Assembly (NCBI GenBank): GCA_003168375.1
Contig: PMSI01000003.1
Location: 744,001-808,000 of the forward strand
From: Vulcanimicrobiota bacterium
GTDB lineage: Bacteria; Vulcanimicrobiota; Vulcanimicrobiia; Vulcanimicrobiales; Vulcanimicrobiaceae
DNA: 64,000 nucleotides
Direction: 5' to 3'
In this document: in pieces, positions 43,893 through 52,130 of the stretch
Position numbering within the stretch: the first letter of the stretch is position 1
Layout of the letters: every line of letters starts with the position of its first letter
Made by a program: the position numbers and the translations under genes
The notes under the pieces: model-generated
Told to the model about the DNA's origin: nothing
Database searches by the model: none
Seen by the model: the letters and a program-made list of their open reading frames with translations, nothing else

Positions 43893-45950
43893 CTAGGCGA
43901 CCCGGAGCGTCTTTACGAGGAACGCGTAGCGGTCGGCGACCTCGTCGATCAGCTTCGCGGTCGGCTTTCCGGCGCCGTGGCCGGCCTTCGTCTCGACGCG
44001 CAGCAGCACGGGGGCGTCGCCGGCCTGCGCGTGCTGCAGCGCGGCGGCGAACTTGAACGAGTGCGCCGGATAGACGCGGTCGTCGTGGTCGCCGGTGGTG
44101 ATCAGCGTCGCGGGATACCGCACGCCGCTCTGCACGTTGTGGTACGGCGAATAGCTCAGCAGCGTTCGGACGTCGTCGGGGTCGTCGGACGAGCCGTAGT
44201 CCGACGTCCAGGCCCAGCCGATGGTGAACTTCTGGAACCGCAGCATGTCGAGCACGCCGACCGAGGGCAGCGCGGCGGCGAAGAGCTCGGGACGCTGCGT
44301 CATGCACGCGCCGACCAGCAGACCGCCGTTCGACCCGCCGTGGATCGAGAGCTTCGGCGTCGACGTCCACTTCTCGGCGATCAAGTACTCGGCGGCGGCG
44401 ATGAAATCGTCGAAGGTGTTCTGCTTGTTCGCCTTCACGCCGTCCTGATGCCAGCGTTCGCCGTACTCGCCGCCGCCGCGCAGGTTCGCGACGGCGTAGA
44501 TTCCGCCCATCTCGAGCCACACCAGAACGGCCGACGAGAACGCGGGCGTCACCGAGATGTCGAACCCGCCGTAGCCGTAGAGGATCGCCGGCGCGCTTCC
44601 GTCGCGTACCGTCCCCTGCTTCCAGGTCACGATCATCGGGACGCGCGTGCCGTCCTTCGACGTGTAAAACACCTGCTCGCTCGCGAACGCGCTCGCGTCG
44701 AACCTGATCTGCGGCGTGAAGACGCGCGTCGACAGTCCGCTGGCCACGTCGTAGCGATAGATCGAGGTCGGTTCGGTGTAGCTCGTGTAACTGTAGAACG
44801 CCTCGCGATCGGTGCGCTTACCGGTGAACCCGGCGACGCTGCCGAGCCCGGACAGCTCGACCGCGGCGACGGCGCGGCCGTCGAGTTCATACACCACGAC
44901 GCGTGCCAGCGCGTCGTGCAGGTACGACGCGACGATCCGGTCGCCAAAGAACGTCGCACCGTCGAGCGGGTCGTCGCTCTGCGCCACGATCTCGCGCAGC
45001 GCGCCGTCGCGCAGGTCGATCGCGACGATGCGTCCGCGCGGTGCCTCGTTCGTGGTCAGAAAATAGAACAGCGCGCCGTCGTTCGCGAGGTAGGCGTACC
45101 GCGCGTCGCCCTGCGGGACGAGCTCGACGACGGGCCCGTCGGAGCCGAGATCCTTGACGAAGATCGCGTTCTCGGGTGCCGTTCCGTGGCTCACGTCGAG
45201 CACGAGATAGCGCCCGTCCTCGCTCGTCAGCGCGGCGAAGTTCCACTCCTTGTGGTCGGGCCGCTCGTAGACGAGCAGGTCGGTCGACTGCGGCGTCCCC
45301 AGCCGGTGGAAGTACACCTTGTGGTTGTAGTTCGTGTCCTTGAACTTGCTCTCGGACGCCGGTTCCTCGTAGCGGCTGTAGTAGAAGCCGCTGCCGTCGC
45401 GCTTCCACGACGCGCCGGAGAACTTCGACCAGCGCACGATGTCGGGCAGATCCTTGCCGGAGGCGACGTCGCGAACGTGCCACTCCTGCCAGTCGGAACC
45501 CGAAGCCGAGACGCTGTACGCCAGCCGCGCACCGTCCTCGCTGAACGCCGACCCCGAGAGCGCGATCGTGCCGTCGGGCGAGAGCGTGTTCGGGTCGAGC
45601 AGGACGCGCCCCGCCTCGGCGAGGTCGCGCGTCACGTACAGCACGGCCTGATTCTGCAGCCCCGTGTTCCGGAAGTACGCGTAGAGCTCGCCGGCTTTCT
45701 CGGGGACGGAGCGGCGCTCGTAGTTCCAGACCTCGGTGAGGCGCGCCCGGATCGCCTGGCGCTGCGGGACGGTTCCGAGGACCGACTCCGAGAGGTCGTT
45801 CTCCTCGGCGATCCAGCGCTGGGTCTGCGCGGAGTCGACCTCCTCGAGCCAGCGGTACGGGTCGGCGACCCGGGTCCCGAAGTACTCGTCGATCTGGTCT
45901 ACCCGCGGCGTCTCGGGGTACGGCAAGGGCGTCGTCGCGGCCGGGGGCAT
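43893..45950 (-). CDS. Prolyl oligopeptidase (S9A serine peptidase)
   Basis: A 685-residue peptidase cutting after proline in short peptides. N-terminal VADPYRWLEEVDSAQTQRWI, a seven-bladed propeller in the middle, then the alpha/beta-hydrolase domain. Catalytic Ser in HGGSNGG near residue 540, Asp in GDHDDRVYP near residue 622, and His in KAGHGAG near residue 655. No signal peptide from ATG 45950, so cytoplasmic. The gene stands alone, divergent from the small secreted protein gene at 46024. Confidence 0.95.
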   Translation of the reverse strand: MPPAATTPLPYPETPRVDQIDEYFGTRVADPYRWLEEVDSAQTQRWIAEENDLSESVLGTVPQRQAIRARLTEVWNYERRSVPEKAGELYAYFRNTGLQNQAVLYVTRDLAEAGRVLLDPNTLSPDGTIALSGSAFSEDGARLAYSVSASGSDWQEWHVRDVASGKDLPDIVRWSKFSGASWKRDGSGFYYSRYEEPASESKFKDTNYNHKVYFHRLGTPQSTDLLVYERPDHKEWNFAALTSEDGRYLVLDVSHGTAPENAIFVKDLGSDGPVVELVPQGDARYAYLANDGALFYFLTTNEAPRGRIVAIDLRDGALREIVAQSDDPLDGATFFGDRIVASYLHDALARVVVYELDGRAVAAVELSGLGSVAGFTGKRTDREAFYSYTSYTEPTSIYRYDVASGLSTRVFTPQIRFDASAFASEQVFYTSKDGTRVPMIVTWKQGTVRDGSAPAILYGYGGFDISVTPAFSSAVLVWLEMGGIYAVANLRGGGEYGERWHQDGVKANKQNTFDDFIAAAEYLIAEKWTSTPKLSIHGGSNGGLLVGACMTQRPELFAAALPSVGVLDMLRFQKFTIGWAWTSDYGSSDDPDDVRTLLSYSPYHNVQSGVRYPATLITTGDHDDRVYPAHSFKFAAALQHAQAGDAPVLLRVETKAGHGAGKPTAKLIDEVADRYAFLVKTLRVA

Positions 45951-46023
45951 TTCGCAATTATGCTCGCCGAAGGCCGCCCGGAACCTTCTCGGCGAAGTCA
46001 CAGACCTGCGAAAGGAGCACACG

Positions 46024-46473
46024 ATGCCCATCGCGTTGGTCCTGGTTCTGCTCGGGATAGCCGGCCCCACGGTCGCGCAGCCGCCCGCCAGTGTGAACGC
46101 GAGCGGGCCGAAGGTGACCGCAAGTTTTCGCTACGCCGACGCGACTGAGCGATGTGCTTCGCTGCTGTACGTTACGTACAGCTACTCCAACGCGCCCGCC
46201 AAACTCATCTGGACCATGGTCGTGCAGACCGCTGACAGCAAACAGCCCGACGGCATCAAACCTGAACCGTTCGTCGATCATGGAACGGGGCCGGTAAACA
46301 AGAGCACGACCGTCACGATACCGGCCAACAGTCCGACCGACCAGGCTGCAGCCGGTCTCACGGAAACTCGCTATGCGAAGGGCTACTACATACCGCAGAG
46401 TGTGAGCCTCGACAGCCTCCAAGCGACGAGGCCGTGCCGCAGAGCGATGCAGATGCAGGTACGGCCGCATTAG
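46024..46473 (+). CDS. Secreted hypothetical protein, 149 residues
   Basis: Signal peptide IALVLVLLGIAGPTVAQP, then a beta-rich mature part with one Cys in TERCASLLYVTYSY, a Lys/Pro loop (KQPDGIKPEPFVDHG) and a C-terminal RPCRRAMQMQVRPH. The ATG at 46024 follows AAAGGAG by 6 nt, an excellent ribosome binding site, and excludes the longer upstream frame. No family is recognised. Confidence 0.72.
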   Translation: MPIALVLVLLGIAGPTVAQPPASVNASGPKVTASFRYADATERCASLLYVTYSYSNAPAKLIWTMVVQTADSKQPDGIKPEPFVDHGTGPVNKSTTVTIPANSPTDQAAAGLTETRYAKGYYIPQSVSLDSLQATRPCRRAMQMQVRPH

Positions 46474-46560
46474 CTCACGCCGGCCCCAACAATCTTGCGC
46501 ACGGCCGGGAACGTATAGGCCCGGCGCGGAACCAGCTGACCCACCGGACCTCCGAACCAT

Positions 46561-46633
46561 GGGGGCGTAGCTCAGCTGGTAGAGCGCCTGCTTTGCAAGC
46601 AGGATGCCGGGGGTTCGAGTCCCCCCGTCTCCA
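46561..46633 (+). tRNA. tRNA-Ala (TGC)
   Basis: Cloverleaf with acceptor GGGGGCG/CGTCTCC (two G-U pairs), anticodon stem CCTGC/GCAGG and loop TTTGCAA. CCA is not encoded (followed by CAT), unlike the other two tRNAs here. Confidence 0.95.
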
Positions 46634-46725
46634 CATTCCGCATTATATACGGACGCCGTGGGAATTGCCAAAGCGGCGAGGAACCCCTAACGGCGCGGTT
46701 TTGCGCGCGCTCTTGAGTAGACGGA

Positions 46726-47139
46726 ATGAAAAACGAAGCCAACATTCATGGAATCGTCGTCGGTGGACAGCCCTCGACGGACGAGCTCACGTCGGGCCGC
46801 TTCAAGACGATCATCAACATTCGCGGCGCCGCTGAGGAGGGCAACGACACGGGCGCGGTACTAGCGGGCACCGATCTCTCGTATACGTCCGTGCCCTGGT
46901 CGATCGACACGGTGACGAAGGAAGACATCGAGCGCATTCGCGAGGCGGTAACAGCCGGGCAAGGCACCGTCCTGATCCATTGAGCGGGAGGGACGCGCGC
47001 CGCGGTCGCGGCGGGAATTGTCACCGCTGAGCAAGCGGGAACGGGCGCGGCCGGCGCGCTGCAGGCCGTGGCAGACGCGGGCTTCGACATCGCCGGGACA
47101 CCCTACGCGGATTTCATTCACCGCTATTTCGCAAGCTGA
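46726..47139 (+). CDS. DUF442-type phosphatase-like protein with in-frame TGA at the catalytic cysteine position
   Basis: The reading frame gives MKNEANIHGIVVGGQPS, then FKTIINIRGAAEEGND, a pattern of the DUF442 (beta-lactamase hydrolase-like) phosphatase family, up to TVLIH at residue 85. Codon 86 is TGA; the same frame then continues AGGTRAAVAAGIVTAEQAG and ends TPYADFIHRYFAS-stop. In this family the P-loop is HCxxGxR. Here TGA occupies exactly the Cys codon: H-[TGA]-AGGTR. So either the gene encodes selenocysteine, or it is a nonsense mutant (TGC to TGA) with little other decay. A hairpin with a GGTC loop lies 15-30 nt after the TGA. Total length 137 residues if read through, normal for the family. 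No selenocysteine machinery genes are in this window. Confidence 0.6.
46998..47013 (+). promoter_or_regulatory. Hairpin downstream of the in-frame TGA, SECIS-like
   Basis: CGCCGC - GGTC - GCGGCG: 6-bp stem with GGTC loop at positions 24-27 counting from the T of TGA. Bacterial SECIS elements lie within about 40 nt of the UGA and have conserved G bases in the apical loop. In E. coli fdhF, recalled from memory, GGUC falls at about 22-25. Short hairpins are common in such GC-rich sequence, so this is suggestive only. Confidence 0.35.
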
Positions 47140-47164
47140 GTTCAGCGGTGGAGCCACCAGCCGC

Positions 47165-47479
47165 TCAGACTCCAGTCTCTGAGGTACGACTTGGCGATTC
47201 TTTCGCTGCGCGCGAGCACAGGACGACGAGCGCGCGCGACCGCTTCAGCGCCTCGTCGACGGCCTCTCCGAGGTCAGCGGAGCTCGAAAACTCATCGCGA
47301 TCTCGGAAGATCGGAAAAAGGCGCTTCGGCAGAGGGCTCTTGGGATCTGTCGACAGGCGCGCGGGCAGACGATCGACTTCAATCGCTCTCGCCAACGCGC
47401 GTGCGGCAGCGGCGTTTTCGTGACTGTAGCAGATGAAAGCCCAGTAGCGAAACGGCTGCTGTTCTACCGCACCGCTCAT
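47165..47479 (-). pseudogene. Truncated TIR-domain protein
   Basis: A 104-residue frame starting with ATG 47479 that begins like a TIR domain: FRYWAFICYSHENAAAARALARAIE, then LFPIFRDRDEFSSSADLGEAVDEAL and ALVVLCSRAAKES. After that the family would continue with a SxWVNxE segment; here the frame runs into SRTSETGV and stops, 26 bp from the stop of the convergent DUF442 gene. TIR domains of this form usually lead TPR or other effector domains, which are absent, so the gene is 3'-truncated. It may be a remnant of a defence or signalling gene. Confidence 0.7.
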
Positions 47480-47491
47480 CGGGGGCCTCGG

Positions 47492-48757
47492 CTATCGTGC
47501 CGCAGGCCGGGCGTTCACCTTCCACGCCAGCCCGCGCACCGGGACGTGATGCGCGCGCAGCCGATACGCCCGGCGCATCACGGCGTCGCCGTTACGGACG
47601 CCCAGCGCCAGGAGTTTCGCGCGCGTGGCGCCTCGCACGTCCTGCACGTGCTGCAGGCGTGCCAGCCGGGGCGCGAGCAACAGCGTGATCTGCGCTTTGG
47701 AACGGTTGAGGCTGCTCGACCGGCGCGCTTCGTCCTTGGCGAGCTGTTGCTTGAAGATCGGCTCAAAGGTGGCGTTCGTGCTGGTGAGCACCTGCGTATT
47801 GCTGGTGCTCATCTTCTGCATACCCGTCGCCAGCGCACCATAATAGAAAAACGCGGTGGCGGTGATGTCGTCGATGCAGACCTGATCGTGACACTGCTTC
47901 ACGTAGGTGTCATGCTTGATCCTCGCCCACGAAAGCGCGATCATGCGGGCGTTGACGGTCGTGGCGTCTTGCGCGGCCTGCAGCTTGTCCTTCTCCGCCT
48001 GCAGCTTGTCCTTTTCCGCCTGCAGCTTCGCCTGCGCGACCTCTTGCTGCCCTTTCAAATACGCTTGGTATTGCGCGCGCAGCACGTCCACCTCGGTATG
48101 GAAGCGCTTCGTGAAGCCCAGTCGGCAAACTGCGAATTCATCTTCGTTGGTAACCCACCATTCCTCCATGCATTTCTTGTCGAGCTGGCTTGCAGTGTCG
48201 ATGTACACGGCGTCCGGCACGCCGATCATCGGCCGCTCCATCGGCTCGTAGACGGTCGCCCAATACTCCGCGAGATTCTGCTCGAGGGTCGGGCCGCTGG
48301 GGGTGTCATCGAGGCCGAGCAGGCTGTCGAGCTGATGCAGCGCCCACGCCACCGCATCGGTCGCCGCGCCGGCGATCTTCTGCGCCTCACCCGAACAGGT
48401 TTTGGTGGAAAAGGCGATGATGCAACTCGCTTTGACGATCTGCGACACATCGGCGCCCACGTCGCTCACGTAGGGCGCGATCGCGCTGAACATCGCAGTC
48501 CCCACCGACAGTTTGTTCTGACAGTCGTCCGCGCTCGTCATCTTCGACTTTTCGGCTTCGATGATCGCGACCAGCGCACCGGTTTCGACCGGATATGCCG
48601 CGACCGTCTCTAAGCAGCCAGGGCTCGAGAGCGCGCCGCCGCAGAATTGATCGAGCGTGTCCATCGGGCCGGCGAGCGCGATTCCGGACACGGCGAATGT
48701 GGCGACGATCGCCAGCAGGAGCGCGGTTACTGCTGGCGATGGCTTCGAGTTCGACAT
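47492..48757 (-). CDS. Secreted hypothetical protein with coiled-coil repeat
   Basis: 421 residues. Signal peptide AVTALLLAIVATFAVSGIALAG; the mature part carries about 13 cysteines (DQFCGGAL, SPGCLE, DDCQNK, KASCII, KTCSGE, KKCMEEW, AVCRLG, KQCHDQVCIDD), suggesting disulfides, and a coiled coil near residues 235-265 with a 7-residue repeat LQAEKDK encoded by nearly perfect 21-bp tandem DNA repeats (about 47990-48035). The C-terminal 60 residues are basic. I set the start at ATG 48757 to put the signal peptide first. No family is recognised. Confidence 0.72.
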   Translation of the reverse strand: MSNSKPSPAVTALLLAIVATFAVSGIALAGPMDTLDQFCGGALSSPGCLETVAAYPVETGALVAIIEAEKSKMTSADDCQNKLSVGTAMFSAIAPYVSDVGADVSQIVKASCIIAFSTKTCSGEAQKIAGAATDAVAWALHQLDSLLGLDDTPSGPTLEQNLAEYWATVYEPMERPMIGVPDAVYIDTASQLDKKCMEEWWVTNEDEFAVCRLGFTKRFHTEVDVLRAQYQAYLKGQQEVAQAKLQAEKDKLQAEKDKLQAAQDATTVNARMIALSWARIKHDTYVKQCHDQVCIDDITATAFFYYGALATGMQKMSTSNTQVLTSTNATFEPIFKQQLAKDEARRSSSLNRSKAQITLLLAPRLARLQHVQDVRGATRAKLLALGVRNGDAVMRRAYRLRAHHVPVRGLAWKVNARPAAR

Positions 48758-48889
48758 GCAAACGTTTTGGGTAACGAACCCGCCAGACCTTTCGTTGACG
48801 TAGCGGCGTCCACGAGAAGGGCGGTAGCCCCTGCGGGGAGCAACTTTGCATGTAGCCCGGAGCTCAGCACTACGCTGCAAGGATCGACG

Positions 48890-49123
48890 ATGAAGAGACT
48901 AGTGGCCATCGCGTTTGGGATATCGCTGCTCGGCGGCACGCTCTCCGCCGCGCAAGCGCAAGGGACGACCGGGAGCACCGACAGCAAGACTCACTTCACG
49001 AAGAACGGCGGGCACCGCCTCACACCGCAGAGTCATAGCCGAAGCGTTCAGAAGCACAGCCATCGCGGGGGCAAGAAGGGCAAGAAGAGCTCCGGCGGCG
49101 GCACCACGCAGCCTCCGAAATAG
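48890..49123 (+). CDS. Small secreted basic protein, 77 residues
   Basis: Starts at ATG 48890 with AAGGATCG upstream. The signal peptide RLVAIAFGISLLGGTLSAAQAQ is followed by a Ser/Thr/His/Lys-rich tail (HSRSVQKHSHRGGKKGKKSSGGG). Basic, with no cysteine; perhaps an envelope or DNA/polymer-binding peptide, but no family is recognised. Divergent from the preceding gene. Confidence 0.62.
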   Translation: MKRLVAIAFGISLLGGTLSAAQAQGTTGSTDSKTHFTKNGGHRLTPQSHSRSVQKHSHRGGKKGKKSSGGGTTQPPK

Positions 49124-49141
49124 ATCGCGCGCGGCCGCGCC

Positions 49142-50629
49142 TCATTCGTCGTCGGGGTCGCCCTGCGGCCTCGTGTCGTGCAGGAAGAACGCTGCGCTCT
49201 TTGGCGCGGTGATCACCTGAAAGGCTCGCGGCGGCTGCGTGAAATCGAAGAACGCCGACAGATCGCCTTTGCTGCGCGCATCGTCGAAGTTCAGCGCCCC
49301 TTCGGTGATGCCGAAATTGTGCTCGGCGAACCGGAGAATGCTTCCGAAGTCTTGCTGCACGTTGTTGATGTAGCCCTTGGGCGTGTACGCGGAGATGACG
49401 AGCAACGGCACGCGGAAGCCGTGGCCGTAGTCGCCTTGCGGCATGGCGAGGAACGTCGGCGCGACGTGATCGTACCAGCCTCCCCAATCGTCCCATGTGA
49501 CGACGATCGCCGTGTTTTCCCAATAGCCCTGACCGCCGTCGCAGGACTTGCTCGCACCGATCGCGTTCACGATCGATGAAACCCATGACGGTCCACCGCC
49601 GTCGTTCGCGTTCGCGTGATCGGAGTTCGCCGCGGTCGGAATCACCCAGCTGAGCGAACGCAGCTTGCAATTGCCGATGTCGCTCAACACATCGGCCGGA
49701 TGCAGATCGAGGTGCTGGTCCCATTCCGGACCGGAGCACGGCGTGTAGGCGATCGCCGGGGGGGCACCGTGGCAGATGTGCTCGATCGCGTTCGGCGCCG
49801 TCCAGATCATTCCGGGGGACGGCGTGTAGTATCGCCAGGTGAGCGACGTGCCGAGCAGATCGGCCAGAGTCTTGTGCTCGAAACACGGGTAGATCAGCTT
49901 GCCCTCGCCGCTCGGACCGATCAGTTCGACGGTCGTCCCCTTGGGCGCATTGCAGCCGGCGATCGCCTTGAGGCCGCCGATCCCGGTCTTGGTAATGTTC
50001 TCGGCCGCGAAGATCCCGGCCGCGTCGTCGGCGGCGCTCGGTGCGGAGGTCCCGCCGAAGAGGAATTGATGCGCGGGATAGCTCGGGCCCTGATTCGACT
50101 GGAACATGAAGTTCGCCCAGCCGTATTGGGTGGCGAGCTCCAAGTACGGGGTGATGACTCCCGTAGCGTTGCCGACGAATCGGAATCCGCGCGCCGGGGC
50201 CGCGTCCATCTTGCACTGCGTCGTTCCGGGGTCCGCATCGCACTGCCTCGTAAATCCGCGGTGGCTGTGGTCGAGATCGTACTTGTTCGCGAGCGGAACC
50301 GACGTCGGTGTGATCTTGCCGCCAGGCGCCGCCTTGTCGAGCCAATTCGCGGTCTGAATGTTGTACTTCTTGACGGCGACTGGGGTCGGCAAAACAATCG
50401 ACATGTCGCTGCAGCGGTCCGCAGCGCCGAACGGCGGGACGCACAGCCCGTGGAAGAGATTATCGGGCGTGCGGTTCTCCTGCACGATCACGATGATGTG
50501 CTGGAACTGCGTCCGGCCCGCGGCCGCGGCTTCACCCGTCGGCTGCCCTGTACTCGGTAGGAGGAGCGCCGTCAGCACCAGCACCGTGAGGATACCGATC
50601 GAGCGCGCTTGACGTCTCGTCATTGCCAC
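49142..50629 (-). CDS. Phosphoesterase family protein (phospholipase C / acid phosphatase type)
   Basis: A 495-residue exported enzyme of the PF04185 type, which hydrolyses phospholipids or phosphomonoesters. Signal peptide SIGILTVLVLTALLLPSTG; motif QHIIVIVQENRTPDNLFHG near residue 45 includes the family's ENR(S/T) nucleophile region; further metal-ligand motifs are DHSHRGFTRQCDAD near residue 118, WDDWGGWYDHVAP near residue 360 and GHGFRVPLLVISAY near residue 383. The start is GTG 50629 (GGAG 5 nt upstream) or ATG 50623. Single-gene unit, 29 bp past the stop of the downstream MauE fusion start region. Confidence 0.9.
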   Translation of the reverse strand: MAMTRRQARSIGILTVLVLTALLLPSTGQPTGEAAAAGRTQFQHIIVIVQENRTPDNLFHGLCVPPFGAADRCSDMSIVLPTPVAVKKYNIQTANWLDKAAPGGKITPTSVPLANKYDLDHSHRGFTRQCDADPGTTQCKMDAAPARGFRFVGNATGVITPYLELATQYGWANFMFQSNQGPSYPAHQFLFGGTSAPSAADDAAGIFAAENITKTGIGGLKAIAGCNAPKGTTVELIGPSGEGKLIYPCFEHKTLADLLGTSLTWRYYTPSPGMIWTAPNAIEHICHGAPPAIAYTPCSGPEWDQHLDLHPADVLSDIGNCKLRSLSWVIPTAANSDHANANDGGGPSWVSSIVNAIGASKSCDGGQGYWENTAIVVTWDDWGGWYDHVAPTFLAMPQGDYGHGFRVPLLVISAYTPKGYINNVQQDFGSILRFAEHNFGITEGALNFDDARSKGDLSAFFDFTQPPRAFQVITAPKSAAFFLHDTRPQGDPDDE

Positions 50630-50657
50630 CTAGTCTCCGTTCGAAGTCGAAAGCGGA

Positions 50658-52130
50658 TCAAACCGTCTTCGGGGCGCCGTTCTGTCGCCGATGGTCGGGT
50701 CGCAGCAAGGTCTCGATCGCGTCCTTCCCGGCTGCGACCTCCGAGGCGATCGTGCCGTCGGCGGCGATGCGCACGGCCATCGGCGTTCCGGATGCTCCGA
50801 ACGAACGGCCGATCTCGCCGGACTCGTCGATGAGCAGCCGAGCTCGCAAGCCCCGCGCGGTGAGCTCCTCGTCTTCCGCGGCCGAGACGATCGCCAGCTG
50901 AACTTCGCGATCCCAGCGCACGACGTCGTCGACCGCTGCGCGACAGAAACCGCAGTCGGGGCTCCAAAAGAGCAGCGCGACGTCCTGTCCTTTGAACTGC
51001 GCCGACTCCACGGTTTCGCCCGCGGTGCTACGCGCCGAAAACGCGGGCGCAATCTCGCCGCGCGCGGCGACGCGGACCGCGACCGGCACGGCGGCGGCGC
51101 TCGCGACGAGCTCGCGGATCGCGTCGGCACCAGCCGCGACGCCGCTCCCAATCTGGCCGTCTGCCTCGACGACCACTGCCGCCGGCGTTCCGTAGGCCTG
51201 ATACGCGTCCGATACGGTGGTACCGTCTTGCAGCACGATATGCTGGAAACCGTATCGCTCGAAGACGCGGCGGTTCTCTTTGACCGCGCCCTCGGAGACG
51301 ATGGCGAGCGTGAGCCGGTTCTCGTGCGTCGCCTGCCATTCCGCAACCTCGGGGAGGAGCGCTTCGCACGGACCGCACGACGGATGGGCAAAAAGGAGCA
51401 CGACGCGGCGTTCGAGCGCGAGCAGCGCGCCGAGCGAGGAGCGCTTTCCGTCGAGCGTCGGCAGTTCGAATTCCGGTGCCGGGGTTCCGAACGGCAGGCC
51501 GACGTGCTCGTGCGATGCGACGCCGTTAGCGTGGCCGTCGAACCCGAGGGCGTGTCCCGACCCTTCGATCGACTCGAGCCGCAGCAGCATGCGCCCTTGC
51601 TGGCGCAGGATCTGCAGCATCAGGAACGTCTGGATCGCGAAGAAGCCGAGCAGCACGACCGCGCCCGCAACCCACGGCAACCGCGCGCCGAGCCATACGA
51701 GCACCAGCGGGTCGGATTCCGTCGCCGGCGCGAACGCCGCCAGCGCCGCCATCGCGAGCAGCACGACGTTTCGCACCAGCGTCGCGGGACCGATCGGCGC
51801 CGACGCGACTTGACCGAAGCAGCGGCACTCAGGCTTTCGCCCGAGCATCAGGTTGACGACGATCGCCGCGGTGAAGCCGACGAGGAGGACGGCTGCGGCG
51901 AGCGCGCCCCACTGTCCGCTGACGCTCGGCACGAGCGCGATCGCGACGGCCAGCTCGACGAGCGGCAGCAGCCGCGCGAACGCGCCGGTCGCAGCGCGCG
52001 GCAGGCCGAAAGCGCGCAGCATCTGCCCCGTCCCCGCGGGATCGCCCAGCTTCGCGATCCCCGCCAGCGCGAACACGACCGCGAGCACCGCTCGCGCCGC
52101 GACGATCGCTCCGGCGAGGGCAAGGGTCAT
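50658..52130 (-). CDS. MauE-like membrane protein fused to two thioredoxin-like domains
   Basis: A 490-residue protein. Residues 1-190: a MauE/DoxX-like four- to five-helix membrane domain (GIAKLGDPAGTGQMLRAFGL, with the Cys pair in KPECRCFG). Then two periplasmic redoxin domains: the first has HPSCGPCEALLPEV near residue 250, the second SPDCGFCRAAVDDVV near residue 391, each with a CxxC active site and cis-Pro type motif (GTPAAVV, GTPMAVR). MauE and MauD are known to be needed for maturing the disulfide-rich small subunit of methylamine dehydrogenase. The gene overlaps the upstream Cys-rich protein gene by 4 bp (ATGA), so the two are translated together. Confidence 0.88.
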   Translation of the reverse strand: MTLALAGAIVAARAVLAVVFALAGIAKLGDPAGTGQMLRAFGLPRAATGAFARLLPLVELAVAIALVPSVSGQWGALAAAVLLVGFTAAIVVNLMLGRKPECRCFGQVASAPIGPATLVRNVVLLAMAALAAFAPATESDPLVLVWLGARLPWVAGAVVLLGFFAIQTFLMLQILRQQGRMLLRLESIEGSGHALGFDGHANGVASHEHVGLPFGTPAPEFELPTLDGKRSSLGALLALERRVVLLFAHPSCGPCEALLPEVAEWQATHENRLTLAIVSEGAVKENRRVFERYGFQHIVLQDGTTVSDAYQAYGTPAAVVVEADGQIGSGVAAGADAIRELVASAAAVPVAVRVAARGEIAPAFSARSTAGETVESAQFKGQDVALLFWSPDCGFCRAAVDDVVRWDREVQLAIVSAAEDEELTARGLRARLLIDESGEIGRSFGASGTPMAVRIAADGTIASEVAAGKDAIETLLRPDHRRQNGAPKTV

